DNA of 64,000 bases. Source: Endocarpon pusillum Z07020 (taxonomy: Eukaryota; Ascomycota; Eurotiomycetes; Verrucariales; Verrucariaceae). The notes beneath the pieces were generated by a model, which saw only the letters and a list, made by a program, of their open reading frames with translations, ran no database searches and was not told where the DNA came from. Shown one piece after another: positions 1-11,547 of this stretch. Location: assembly GCF_000464535.1 (NCBI RefSeq), contig NW_006916596.1, positions 18,093-82,092 of the forward strand. The letters run 5' to 3'. The translations under genes were made by a program, and so were the position numbers. The number at the start of each line of letters is the position of its first letter. Within the stretch, counting starts at the first letter, position 1.

Positions 1-747
1 TGTCACACGCCACTTAACGAAGCCATACCGGACCAGAACAAGGTCAAATTCCTCCTGCAACAGGGAGCTGATGTTCACCTCAGAGGAGACGGGCGGGCGA
101 CCGTCTTGCATTTCGCAACGCAACATCCATTATCGCAGCTAGAACTCTTTGAATTATTCATCGATTTAGGCGTTAATGTTAATGCTAGAGACAGCTATGG
201 GCGCACAGCCCTATTCATTGCTGCGACTCGGCGAACCGAGATCGCCATCGATGCATTGGTACGCGGTGGTGCTGATGCAAGCATCCCTAAATCTAACGGC
301 ATGACGCCATTGTACAGTCTCCTAGATGGTTGGGACCCTTCTGAGTTGTCTAAAGAGCGCATGTGCGGTATGGTAGAGAACCTTTTAAAAGCCAGGGCAG
401 ACGCGAAATCTGCCGAATCGTGCTACCCTTGCAATTCCATCCTCCACAAGGCAGCTTATGCTGGTGCGCACAGCGTTGTCCAGCTCCTCCTCGATGCAGG
501 TGCTGATCCGGCTGCCGAAAACAGTTTAAAGAAAACGCCACTGGATACTGTCCTAATGAGACTGGACAAGTTAGATGATAATGATCCTCCATCTCTCAAA
601 CTTGGATTGGCCGCCACCTACAGGCTGTTAAGTGAAAGGACCTCGAAGTCAAGAATGGACGAACTTGGCGGGCTCCTGTCGGATATTCTTCATCTCAGCA
701 GTCAGTCTACTGGAGGAGGCAACTACAACAGGACAGGAGCTTCGTGA
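1..747 (+). CDS. Ankyrin-repeat protein, C-terminal part (5' end outside window)
   Basis: The frame is open from base 1 to a TGA at 745-747, so this is the last ~248 residues of a larger protein. About six ankyrin repeats can be read: TPLNEA..VKFLLQQGADV, VLHFATQ..LFIDLGVNVNARD, GRTALFIAATRR..LVRGGADASIP, GMTPLYSLL, a repeat with a longer first loop, and ILHKAAYAGAHSVVQLLLDAGAD followed by a capping KTPLDTVL. The tail (residues ~190-248) is low in repeat character and ends in a Ser/Gly/Asn-rich stretch. Ankyrin arrays are protein-interaction modules. In filamentous fungi such C-terminal arrays are common in STAND/NLR-like proteins, but no ATPase domain lies inside the window, so the parent architecture is unknown. 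Confidence 0.85.
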   Translation, partial: CHTPLNEAIPDQNKVKFLLQQGADVHLRGDGRATVLHFATQHPLSQLELFELFIDLGVNVNARDSYGRTALFIAATRRTEIAIDALVRGGADASIPKSNGMTPLYSLLDGWDPSELSKERMCGMVENLLKARADAKSAESCYPCNSILHKAAYAGAHSVVQLLLDAGADPAAENSLKKTPLDTVLMRLDKLDDNDPPSLKLGLAATYRLLSERTSKSRMDELGGLLSDILHLSSQSTGGGNYNRTGAS

Positions 748-2090
748 TCTGCTACAATATCGTTTAGGTGCTGTGAAATGGGTATAACCGAGAAGTAAAT
801 CGAAAGAAAGGTGTCTAGCTTCTCGTCACAGCATCGAATTTCCTCTAAGCGAGATCTAAGCTGGTATCCGGCTTGAAATGAAGGGTTGGAGCTAGCTAGA
901 CATTTCGAGCTCGAAAAATACAACTAGATACTGAACCTAAGCGATCCCAACCCGGCCCTGGCGACCCTATAGCGCCTCGTTCGTACATTTGGGCCGTGTC
1001 GTGAGGGTGTCTTAGAACGTTTTGATTGGCGCCCACATATCTGATCGAAAGTTGGCACTCATCACACCCTTCCCTTCATCAAACATAGCATCGTCTTCTG
1101 AGATCTTGGTCTCTGTCCTCTCACCTGTCCTCGGCTCCTGGTCCAGCATGATCCTGGCGTATGCTATAAACATGCACGGTGGTTTCCTCTCTCAGTCAGG
1201 TAAGTAGGCCGTGAAGACTAAAACTTCCATTTCCGGACCACGCGTTCTTTCATTGGCCGAAGTTCTCCCAGTACAAACTTGGTACTATCATCCACAACCC
1301 TCCCCCAAAAGAAGCATTTAATGGATACATCCAGATTGTCTTTTAGTTCAAACGATGAACCTCAGTCCTTTAACCACGTCATCCATCTAATAAGAGTAAT
1401 CTTTCTTGAACACAGCGCTGGACTACAGTCTCCACGCCAAGTTAAACCCCATATTTATCCATACCGCGCGGATCTTCCCCCTCCCAGCTCAGCTCATGCA
1501 GGGAAACACAGATCGATGTGTTCATCAATCTGTAGGTACAGACCTCCACTGACTCCAGTAGAGCGAGGAACCGGCAGATGCCCATGGGAGAGGCTGGTCG
1601 ACGGTTGAAGTAAGTTTGTCCGTGAGGTGTTGGGGAAAGGGGGGGGGAGAGACAAGACAGAAGGAGAACAAGGATTGGTGAGTGAGGATTGGTGGGTACA
1701 ATTGAGAGAGGGACGAAAGAGAATTGGTGTCAAGGGGGAATGGGTAGAGGGCCAGAACAGAGGAGACCAAAGCTATAACAATACCATATATGAGAGAAAC
1801 GGAGCTGGATATCGGGCATCAAGCTGTTGAATTACAAGAAAAAAGGTATTGAGCACAAGGCTCTACTGTTGTGACCTATCCAAGAACCAGAAGATGGATA
1901 TGTGATTGTTGAAGAGAGGGACCCCACTGCATTCGAAGGTTCAGGATGATATCTGTGGCTTGAACATTCAGGTTGCGTAAGGATGCTAGACCATGGACTT
2001 GCTGATCTGTCTGATGCACAAGACCATCTGCATCAGCTTCGTAGCTCTATAATAGGCCTGCGAGATATTTCCTTAAAGCAAACGACAATA
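748..2090. other. Intergenic, no supported gene
   Basis: Only short overlapping frames on both strands with no recognisable motif. A purine-rich stretch at about 1625-1740 (runs of G and GA) and its pyrimidine complement account for the low-complexity peptides read here. Confidence 0.6.
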
Positions 2091-4082
2091 TCATCCCAGG
2101 CGTATGCGTCGCTTAGTAGCCGGAAGAGTTGCAAAGCTATCCGAGTCCATCCAAGCCAGCCCAACCCGTTCGTAAGCCGTCTCATGTTGCTCGATCAGTA
2201 ACAAAGTGCATGAACCAATGAAACGAGTGTAATGATACAGCAGAATGGCCTCAAATTCGATACCAGCTGGCCAGGGGGACGCTGGTCGCTCTGCCCAATA
2301 TCCCTGGCAGATGGTAGCGGCCGGCCGGAGGAAGGGTTCGGTGTGCCATTTGTCAGGATGCCAAACTGAGTAGCGAGTCCCATTCCAGGTGATGCGAAGG
2401 CGCACAACAGTGTTTTCGAGCTGAATGACATGGGAACTCTCGTGTAGACACTTGGTTGGGGCTACCTTGAGAAGAGTGGACAGATCTCCTGCTCCATCCT
2501 CTGTCCAGAACTTAGCAAAGTCGTTAAAACTTGCCAGTTCTCTGTCCCAAGCGATGTATTCCTGCATCAGGACTCGAGCTCCTTTCCAACCTGCCCACGA
2601 CCAGCTAGGAAAGTCGCGACACCTTGAATAGGAGCCCGTGGCGCTTCCAGGCTCCTGCTCATCAACTCCGTCGTGCCGTCCATCCCACCAAGTCTTATCC
2701 ATTGCACCATGCCAGGCCAGACCAAATGCGAAACCAGCGTTCAAGTCAGAACTTGCTGCATATTCACTCTCGCATGGCTTGATCATTATGGGTACACCCC
2801 AGTAACTGAAATAGGCTGCTCTAGCCAAGATTCCACGAAATGCATTCAGCGCGTCCGAGGGATATGTTAGTTGGCGAGCTGTGTACTGCTCTACCCGAGA
2901 CCAGAATTCGGTATTAGGTTTAGGTAATCGTTCTCCAAGGAAATTCCACTTCGGAGGCTCACGTGTTCTTCCCAGAAAAACAGAGCTTATCGCTCCCCTG
3001 TCTGTCTCTTTGGCATGCACGATCCCTAGTGAACCACCCACCGCTTCGCACTGGGTTCCAGCGCGGCAAACAAAGTAGACTTGAGACTTGGTAAAGAGTA
3101 AGCACCTCCGCGAGAGCACAAATTCCTGATATGTCCAGCCACGGGTCTTCCAACGAGAGGAGCTCAATGCGCTGCCGACATCCGAGAGGGTGGACACGTA
3201 CCACTTGCCAGATATATATGCGCGTGGTTGGGGCCGCCTTGGGACATCGCTGACTCCCGGTATACCAGACTCTGCATCGTCCGACCCTGCAGCTGCCACA
3301 GTTACCGCTGCTCCCTCGTATATTTGGTGCATTCGCCCAAACAGACCATGCAGCTCATTGGCGTCTTCCTGATTGATGCAGTACTTATCGACCCAGAGGT
3401 ACCGAAATCTCAGCTCGCGGACGATAGTCCTGGCATCCTGTATGAGCTTTGGGTATTCGCTTGGTTCCCGAGGCGATACATCCCTTCGGCTCACGCGCTG
3501 TTGCCCATCCCGATTCCCCCAAACGTAGCTGAGGGCAACGTACTCCATCTGGGGTTCGAGCGTAACGATGCTCCCATTGACACAGTCCATGACCTTCAAG
3601 TGAAGGTCTGCGGGGAGGTCCCCTTTTCCACAGCTCTTCAAATGATGGTTTTGCAATGGTCTATCCAACGCCTGAGCTGGATGTAGGCTGGTTGTGTAGG
3701 CAAGACGTGATGGCCTAGTAAAGACCATGGTTCTGAAGTGTTAGCTGTGGGCAGAGTTTGCGGTAAGATCATAGCGCTCGGTACGCTGTTATGGCTCTGG
3801 CTTTTTCCGAGATCCGATCTTGTCACTGCAAGGAAAATAGAAGGCTTCTCGGATGCACGAGCTTTTGTGATACGCTGCTTATGTCTCGTGAGCCTGGCCG
3901 CTCTCGCCAGTACGGACGGCTGCAAACAGGCGGCATAACTGACAGCTTTGTTTCTTCAATTCTGGTGCAATTTTCCCGAGAGATAATATCCGTTTGCCCT
4001 TGCTAGTTATCGGTCCTGAGTAGTTGAAGATCTGCTCCAGGTTGATGCCCTTGCATCTGTCGCACAGCCTGTCGCCTTCCAT
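2091..4082 (-). CDS. HET-domain (heterokaryon incompatibility) protein, probably inactivated by three in-frame TAA codons
   Basis: One minus-strand frame runs from an ATG at 4082 to the stop at 2091 (664 codons), interrupted only by TAA at 3879-3881, 3789-3791 and 3741-3743. Residues 1-50 carry the N-terminal signature of fungal HET proteins: LCDRCKGINLEQIF, then CQLCRLFAAV. After the stops, the HET core is intact: VALSYVWGN, FRYLWVDKYCINQED, MHQIYEGAAVTVAAAG and WKTRGWTYQEFVLSRRC. The HET domain triggers cell death in non-self recognition; targets are unknown here. An intron spanning the stops was considered. The available donors (phases 0 and 1) do not match the acceptors just before 3728 (phase 2), so simple splicing does not rescue the frame. 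All three stops fit CAA-to-TAA, the RIP dinucleotide change. If a start at 3728 were used, a 545-residue protein with the full HET core but no N-terminal Cys motif would result. Confidence 0.8.
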
Positions 4083-6655
4083 GCACCGTACTTGCGTAAG
4101 CGATATAGCAAAGCAACAATTGAAAACAACAAGCCGCCTGATAAATTCATATGTAGTACCTTGGTCATGTTCAGGAAGGTGATGGCAACAGCATAATGAT
4201 AACAGGGCGAGGAGCCGAGAACCCAAGCACAGCCTATGGGGCAGTGCTCTGAGGCGAGCAGCAGCGGACACAGCCAAGTCCGCTGACCAGCCAACTTAGT
4301 ACTCGTAATCGCTCGCGAAAAAGAGACCCAGCCACATCAAGCCTGTGTCACAGCACCACAACAAGAGGCCCCGTCAAGCTCTGTTGCGAGCGAAAAGATG
4401 TTAAAAGAGACTGTCAAAATCATTGTGGGCTAATTACGCCAAGCCCTTTTCAATACTATTACATAACTAATATGGAAGTATTTCAACTCGGACCATGTAG
4501 CAGCCTATCATGGGCCGTGAAGGGCTTCTTCAAGCAGTTTTATACAGAGGCTCATAATAATACGTAACGAAACGATAATGAAGATCTATCAGGAAAATAG
4601 TGGTACAGCCCTGTGCACGGATTGGGGTTACGTTGACAGGAGGAGGATATATCCTGTTGAATCAAAGGATTGATCTTTTCTTTTTCACCAGCTAGAGGAG
4701 TGGAGGACGCCCCCAAGTATCCTTTGGGTTAACGCATCTGTGGCGCTATGTCAATTAATTAGCGATGAACCGTTATGGTCAAGCTCATGAAAATGTACGG
4801 AAGCCTACTTGAAATTATCTACTTCGCAGATGTTTTCCTTTGCCTGTCCCATAGCCTGCGCAAGCGACATCACATCCTTCTTACAGCCGAAGCATAGAGA
4901 TCCATGCTAACACTGATAACAAAATTCCTCTACCCGGGATACATAGCCTACGGTATCACCGAGATCAAACTTCCCGGTCCTAGCACTCTTAGTCTTCCTC
5001 TCTTCTTCATCCTCTGCATTCCATCTCTACGTCGCGGTATGAATCTTTTCTGTACGCTCAGTATGCACATTCATGTACCATCTCCTCTTAGTACAACCAG
5101 CTACCTGATCCTTAGTACCCACCGGATGTACTATCTCTGCCTCAAACCAGGTATATCTCCCTTCATGCGTCCCGTGAGATTGCGGGTAGGAATTCCAACT
5201 TTGATCATGGCTCGTTACGGTAAATTCGACCTTGCGTAGGACAGTCGCGTTGATTATTTCGATGTCGAGGTAGGGCTTGCCGGCCTGGTACCGGGTATAC
5301 GATTGGGGATCATGTCGATCACAGGAAGTTTGGATCCAGTATTTGACGAGATCGAGGATGAGGGGACTAGATATAAGACAAGACGTTGGTGAAGGAGGAA
5401 GGTAACATGGTAGATTTCGTGGGCGTTGTGCGGGTGGTAGATTGTCTGGGGCTTGCGCTGACGGAACGGGAGGGGTGGAGAAGCTATTCTGGGAGCTGGT
5501 CGTGCAGGAGGTTGTTCAATTGCGAGGAAGTTTAAAGGGCGCGTGACGGAGACAGCGGGAAGAAGCTTCTCCTTGTCCTCGCTTTACATCAAAGCTTGAA
5601 CGTCGACGAAAGTGCCCATCACTCGGTCATATGGGCACAAGCTATCAACTTGGAAGACGTGAGATGCCGCGGTTGTTCGTGGTTGTTTGTACGTACTGGT
5701 AGGCTTAACCCCATAGTAGAGCCTAATGAACAGGCTAACGCCTTGACAATTGGCTGTAACTAATGCTCAGTTGAAAGGGGTCTGAACCTCGACCGGCAAG
5801 TGTGATTGGATAGTTAGAGCTGCAAGCATGGCGCGGAGACTTGCACGAGCCGCCCTTCCGCTTGAGGCAAATAGCGTCCTCCGCCATACCGATGATTGTG
5901 TTTTGTCATTTCCTGGGTAACTAAAAATTCAATGTGGTGGCCGCCACAGGAGAGTTTATTGAAACTGACACACGACTACGCTGGAAGAAGAATGGAGACT
6001 TGGCTCAAGTGCTTCCCAAAAGACGTAATTTGGGGGCCAGAGGGCCACAATTCATTGTCACAGCAGGCTTGGCTTGTGAGTAAGCCACGGGCGTCAAATC
6101 ACAGGCCGGAGGGCCAAAATTCGGTCAGAATATCGAAACTTGCTGCTCATTGGACGGAGAGTGGTCCATTTTGAGCATCAACCCCTGAATTCTGCTCGCA
6201 AAACTGTATAGCTTGGTGGTTTATGCCATAGCTATCTATTTATACCTCGTTTACTGTTTAGGCAGTTCACAATTGACGAGCGACCAGACAGAAATGGGAC
6301 ATCCAGAACCACTCTCAGCCCACCAGAGCTGGATACCACATCTGACCGATATGCATATCTTGAGCGCGAGGACAAAGACTATTGATCTCTGACTTGGCAG
6401 CGTCAATCTCTTGACTGGTCTCACGTAGAATTCCCCTGACTATTCTTTCGTTCAAGAGTTAGAGCGGGGTATAATTGAGATGAAGGTAGTCGCATTGCCA
6501 GAACTCCGAAGAGGTAAGTGATATACATATTGTTGTATATTTCGACCGCTTCACTACAATTTTCTCCCTGGCTTGCAATATTTATCAGGCGTCTCAAGCT
6601 TACACAGTTTCGACTTGGTCGCCAATTTTTGGAAGCTATAACGCCGACGCCTACT
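4083..6655. other. Intergenic, no supported gene
   Basis: About 2.6 kb with only short, unconserved frames. The longest (4904-5239 +, 5896-6174 +) lack domain character and have no plausible splice extension. The stretch contains the upstream region of the membrane-protein gene at 6656. Confidence 0.55.
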
Positions 6656-7646
6656 ATGACTTCGTTCTTACCATGGAGTTGGACAATCACTTCTACCGAT
6701 CCTTCACTGCAGCCTTGTCCATCCGCCTCCTCGATCTTAGCGACCTTTGCCGCTGTCAACGCTGTGGCCAGTGCCCTCGCTATCATATTCGGCCATCAAT
6801 CAGTTATCAGCCGGATAAGCTGCAAGATGTGTGGGGGAGACTCCGGGTCGAAAGCATGGCGATACATGTGGATTGTCCCTCTTGGTCTACAGCTCGCTGC
6901 CAACGCAGTCATAGCACTTCTGATTAAGAGGACGGCAGGTTTCCGGGCCGACTTTGCCATTTGGGAGCTTGTACTCTTCTTTGCTGCTCGGCCACGACTT
7001 TCCTGGATAACCCTGGGTCTGTTCGCTGTCAAGTCTAGGAAGAAGTCTGGGACAAGAGATTTTCCATGGTGGCCATCGTTCATGTCACAGTTCGTCGCTG
7101 AGCTCATACTACAATTGATCGCATTATATATCATGGGTCGTACAGCACATTTCGCTGCTAGTCGAGGCTTTTATCTCGTCCACACCGATCTATATCGCTC
7201 GTTGCCTTCAGGCGCACGTATGATGTATTCAGGCGCGCTCTACTACCTCATCGTGGGCACCTTCGCTTGGTTCTCAGCTTTTGGCTTGATCAGCAAAGCT
7301 CGCTCGCCCACGCGCTTCGCGAAGGAAGCTTCCGAAGAGGGCGATTCTACAGACACCAATGCAAGCTCACCCATGCTCAACTGGAAGGCGGGTTCTAAAG
7401 TAGCCACTGGTTCGGTCATCACTGCTCTCATTTTTTCTCTCACCTCCGTTTGGTTGGCTAGCTGGATATTCTGGGCTGGATTTGTACGCTTAGCGGACGA
7501 CTCGTGAGATCCCTTAGGCTATATTCCTGACTATTCTACAAAGCTTACCCAAGTACAGATACTGCCCGCCAAGGCTTATCGATCAAGGGATCATTTGGAC
7601 AACATTCTCGGCTCTCGGAGTTATCTTTGGTGGAGGTGGTATGTAA
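6656..7646 (+). CDS. Polytopic membrane protein of unknown function (fungal-specific)
   Basis: Two exons, 6656-7503 and 7559-7646, give 311 residues. The 55-bp intron starts GTGAGA, has a CTGAC branch site, and ends ACAG. Without it the frame stops at 7507, exactly at the donor; with it the last transmembrane helix is completed (TTFSALGVIFGGGGM). I chose the ATG at 6656 rather than the upstream one at 6518 because the N-terminus MTSFLPWSW starts the conserved-looking part, while the 46 residues before it read like a leader. Six or seven hydrophobic segments are visible, with a cytosolic-looking charged loop KSRKKSGTRDF and a Ser/Thr/Asp-rich loop before the last two helices. A CKMCGG motif sits in an early loop. 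I do not recognise the family and assign no substrate. Confidence 0.7.
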
Positions 7647-8711
7647 ATTTCCTTTGAGCAAAGGAAAGCTTGCAAGTAGAGAAGGGCTGGAAGCTGGTGA
7701 ACATGTTACCCTTTGCAACACACTTCAATGTACGATTACTTGATATCAATCCAAACAATCACTATTATGTGAAACCAAGACTCATTATTTCATCTATGTG
7801 AGCCCTGGCCATGGTTATCGAACATGGACACAGTTTGGCAGACTGGAATCCGTATAACCAGACAAATTATAATCACAAAAGGAAAATTAATAGTGAAAAG
7901 ATCAAGGGAGGGTCGTAATATTTCATTAAGACTTATACTGTGGAGTATGCGAATGTTTGGTTGTTTGGTTTACCCTTCACGAACGTTAAAGTCTGACTGG
8001 CGGGAACGAGGTCTCATAATCTACCCTATAGATAGATGGTGAAGTGAGATGGTACTCTCCGGTTCGACCTTTTCTTCTGCTTCCCCATCCAGAGTATCAG
8101 ACTTCAGACGCTTGGTCATTGGAGTTTGGAGACTTAGGACATATCGGTTGGCTTTCTTGTGGAGTCAAGCTCTGGATTGACCGACCGGGTTGGAAGTCCC
8201 AAACCGCTGCTCGCGGGCGCACTGGTGTTAGAGTGGAACGCCTCCTGTACAGAAATAGCTGGAAAGTGCCGTGTGCGCTCAAATCGATCCATGATCTGAT
8301 ACCATATCAGTTTGCTCGTCTCACCAGAAGACAAAGATTACTGACCTCCCCCCAAATACCGCGAGTTCATTTGGCAGTAATTGTGGCCCAGTCTACCTCC
8401 GTGTGCGGTTTCGGTTCACGAACAGTATCAAAGAGGATCTGTTCAGATGGAGAGAGCTTGATCCGCTGTACTCAATTAACGCAGCACACATCTGGATGGT
8501 TCTAAGATCTGACCGAACATTTGCTCAAGTCTGAAACAGTTTGGCGACACCAAAGAGCGTTAAACATAGACTATTTCAAGCAATTTCGTACAGGTGAAGG
8601 AAAAGCAGAGTAGTGTTTGCGCAGTTGATTGCAGGTACATTCATCGAATATTGTCTCAGGCATGAACTGGAGCTTTCGGAAAGAGGCTACTAAACTGGAT
8701 CATGGTAGATT
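7647..8711. other. Intergenic, no supported gene
   Basis: Overlapping frames on both strands at 8044-8505 and 8097-8334 are mutually exclusive shadows without motifs. Nothing else is recognisable. Confidence 0.5.
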
Positions 8712-9400
8712 CTATTCTGCTGGCCTAGCAAAGATAAGCGAAAGCTGCCGGCTGTAGTACTTGATGACCCGATCCTCGCACACATACTTGGACATTGAGC
8801 GAGCATCCTCATCTCGATAGCAATGGCTATGCAAAGTCCCACAATTGTCCATTGATTGCCTTGTCCCTTGTCCAACCCTGGCACATTCTGGCCTCAGCGA
8901 TTGATGGTCCATAGTCGAGCTCTTCCGGGAGCATCGTCGACTGGTCGAGTGGCTCTTCGTCGATGGTCAAATAAATCCTAGCTACAATGGCAAGTTCATT
9001 GTCGTGTGAACCCCCTTCGGCCAGCCTTTCTGGGTAGTCAATGAAGATGGGTCTGTGATATTGCCCGCGTGCGGTGTTGACGATAAGTACACGCTTTAGG
9101 GGCATGGCTGTCAAAAGACTTGACGTCAAAGCGTCTTGCTTCCCTTCCGGACGAGTAAGAACGAGGACCTCAAGATTCTGCGGAAGCCGTGGAGGGCGCG
9201 GAGGAGGACCCATTGGTTTTGCCCTCGTCAACGGACCCTGCTCTATTGGAGACAAATTTAAGGCCAAAATGGGCTCGAGGACTTGCTTTAAACTACAAGG
9301 TACCAAGAGTCATAGAGGTTACGCCACGACTTACTTCTGTTATCGCTTTTGTGCCATCCATATCCTATATTTGAAAACAACTTTCTAGATCGTCCGGCAT
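8712..9400 (-). pseudogene. Frameshifted remnant of an unrecognised protein-coding gene
   Basis: Protein-like sequence is spread over different minus-strand frames. The middle part (about 9190-8835) reads QNLEVLVLTRPEG, then LLTAMPLKRVLIVNTARGQY, RPIFIDYPERL and AIVARIYLTIDEEPLDQ. It stops right after QLWDFA, and the neighbouring frame continues as SHCYRDEDARSMSKYV and ends RQLSLIFARPAE. The frames join if a single T near 8832 is ignored. Upstream (9370-9190) a third frame reads MDGTKAITE, a GTAAGT donor, and a protein-like stretch. The abrupt frame changes suggest an eroded gene. The family is unknown to me. Confidence 0.4.
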
Positions 9401-9755
9401 GGCCCATCTGCTGCAGTGTAATTCTTGATAACATGGTTGCAATGGAAAGGCAAGTAGACGGTAGGAAAAGGGTTCTAAATTCATGGCAATCATAACACGA
9501 GATTTGGTTGCAGAAGAGCTGAAATGTGTGCAATGCTATTAAAAGTCTCCAGTTTTGGGAATGCGTCACTGAATGCATGCAGCGGCCGCTGCGTTAGTAC
9601 TAAGACTAACTGTTGGACCAAAAGGACCGCGGCCCTCAGAGGACCGTTTACTAGCTTTTGTCTGACACTAACTCATTGACAATCTTAACTTAAATACTTA
9701 GTAATATTAAGTAGTATTAAGTATGTCAACGCAACGAGGCCACCATATACAGCTC
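9401..9755. other. AT-rich spacer
   Basis: No gene seen. A stretch near 9685-9722 is rich in CTTAA/TTAAG-type palindromic repeats, and a GC-rich block, gcagcggccgctgc, lies near 9580. Confidence 0.5.
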
Positions 9756-11547
9756 TCAGTACGACTGAAAACTGTATTGGTAAATAGCCTCCACCAATGG
9801 TTTCCTAGTCTCCGCTTTATCAAACAATTGAGCATGATCCAGTGTTCTAAACCAGATGAGGTCCACGCCTTTTCCTCTCCATTTCCGATCCTGCCACCCT
9901 ACGCGGAGGCGCCCGTTAGAAACATTCTTATCGACAGTCTTTGAGGAGGGTGGCCCTGAGATATCAGTGTTGGCATTTCCATTCGATCTCGGATGCAAAG
10001 TGGTGGATCCTACACCATTTTCTGATATCACTTCCATATGAATATCGCCGCTGGTAGTATCGCTTGCGGATCCTTCCTTGCGTGCTGCTGTCTCCTCATC
10101 ATAGGTCGCAAGATAATTCCTAACGGCTTTGGTATTCACGATGAGATCCCGCTCTGCAAGACTCACAGTGATAGCACGCTCACCGATATCTTGTTTCCAT
10201 AGAACGTTTTCTGACCAGAAGAAGCATCGCGATAGGCTATGAGAAACTCCCATGTCCATGCTTCCGAAGTAGTAAAGCTGGTGTTCGTTTGCTCGTTGTG
10301 GCTTACGGTGAGTGAAATTGTAAGCCACGTCTAGGAGATGTAACAAGATCGAGATGGGATCAATGAGCACGACAGGACCAATCTGATTAGCCAATTTTGG
10401 CGATTTCAATAGTTGGGTACTGATAAGAGTTCTATAAGAATGTGAGACGAGGACAGGCTTATCAAATTCATGGTATTTGAGGATTACTTGGATCTTGTTA
10501 CACATCTCGTCCTTCGTCATTGCTGAGTGTGTTATACGGAAGCTGACCGGCATGAGCTCAATAGCGATAATTCCTACCTGGTCATAGGCGCTACGCCTGG
10601 TATTAAGATGGAAATCTAGCTAGACTAGAAAGTTAACATAGGGATAGAGACCAATCCTAATACCATGGACGAACACGACTGGTCTTCGGGTCTGTAATGT
10701 ATGCGGGCGATGCTAGTATATAAGTCGTTTAGCGGGAGAACGTTTAGTCATAAAAAGTGTAAACGGTCATACTGGGAAGATCATGAAGAAGTAAGGCAAT
10801 GCAGTTCTGCGAAATGCGAAGCCATAGAAATGTAAGCGCAAGCAAGTCAAGAAGTTGACGAATCTAATATACTGTCATCATCAGGAACTGAGCAAATTAA
10901 TAGTCGTGCGAACTTACAACATACCACAGTATACTGCGATGAGTCATATTTACACTATCAATTATAAGCCGTAAGCAAATAGCACTGCTATAGTCTTCCA
11001 GTATCTTCCTGCTTAGGAGAGTCTCGGTAGCAGCCACATATTCTTCAAGTTCATCATCATCCTCCCCTAAGGGTCCATCCCTATTAAAAAAAGCCTATAG
11101 AAAGAATTCCTTGATGTTGTCTCTCTTGATTTCATCCGTCGTTGCACCCAAGAACCACTTCTTGAAATATGCTTCTGGATCAGGGATATTGCTGTTGCAG
11201 AGTTCGAACAGCTTCTTCCTTTCGTTTCGTGATGGTGCTGCCGGGTGCACTGCTTCGTATTGAAGTTTCTGTCGATAGATGAAATTGACGAAGATATAGA
11301 AGACGACTTCAGCGAGGGTCCAGACCCTGAACGGCAAGGGAGCCTCGATAGGTACTAGAGAGTTCATCACTTGAGAAACAACCCATGCTGAGCAATAAAT
11401 GATACTCAAGGGCGCAACGCTTTGCAGGCCAATGATGCATGCTCGAATGAAGATGTATTCAAGTAGAGAAGTTCCGATCATGCTTGACGTGCTTGTCTTC
11501 CCGTTAATCGTAGATGTATGCACACTGGCAACGGAAGACGAGTGCAC
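9756..11547 (-). pseudogene. Alpha/beta-hydrolase pseudogene with four in-frame stops
   Basis: Fragments of one fungal alpha/beta-hydrolase family occur in order. The N-terminus (11547-11095) has hydrophobic segments and then ERKKLFELCNSNIPDPEAY and GATTDEIKRDNIKEFFL. The frame continues past a TAG (11095-11097) through AFFNRDGPLGEDDDELEEY to an intron (donor GTAAGT at 10917, acceptor near 10863). It goes on through a TGA (10767-10769), a TAG (10713-10715), RPVVFVHGI, a TAG (10620-10622), and then MPVSFRITHSAMTKDEMC to the end. The catalytic layout is recognisable: nucleophile elbow VSHSYRT, acid in ISLAERDLIVNTKAV-like sequence, and LDHAQLFD. The elbow Gly is Arg (TATAGA) and the oxyanion-loop HGIRIG has Arg for Gly (ATTAGG). 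Most changes are TpG-to-TpA or CpA-to-TpA, the RIP pattern. Not functional as read. Confidence 0.75.

Noticed and set aside
1279..1830. Cluster of overlapping frames on both strands
   Set aside because: Produced by purine/pyrimidine-rich low complexity.
4904..5239. 111-codon plus-strand frame with hydrophobic N-terminus
   Set aside because: No family resemblance, low-complexity Ser/Leu/Pro content, no splice extension; random frames of this length are common here.
5896..6174. 92-codon plus-strand frame
   Set aside because: No motif and repetitive GGCCA..GGGCCA wording at the DNA level; not supported as a gene.
8044..8505. 153-codon plus-strand frame
   Set aside because: Overlapped by equally open minus-strand frames and without motifs.
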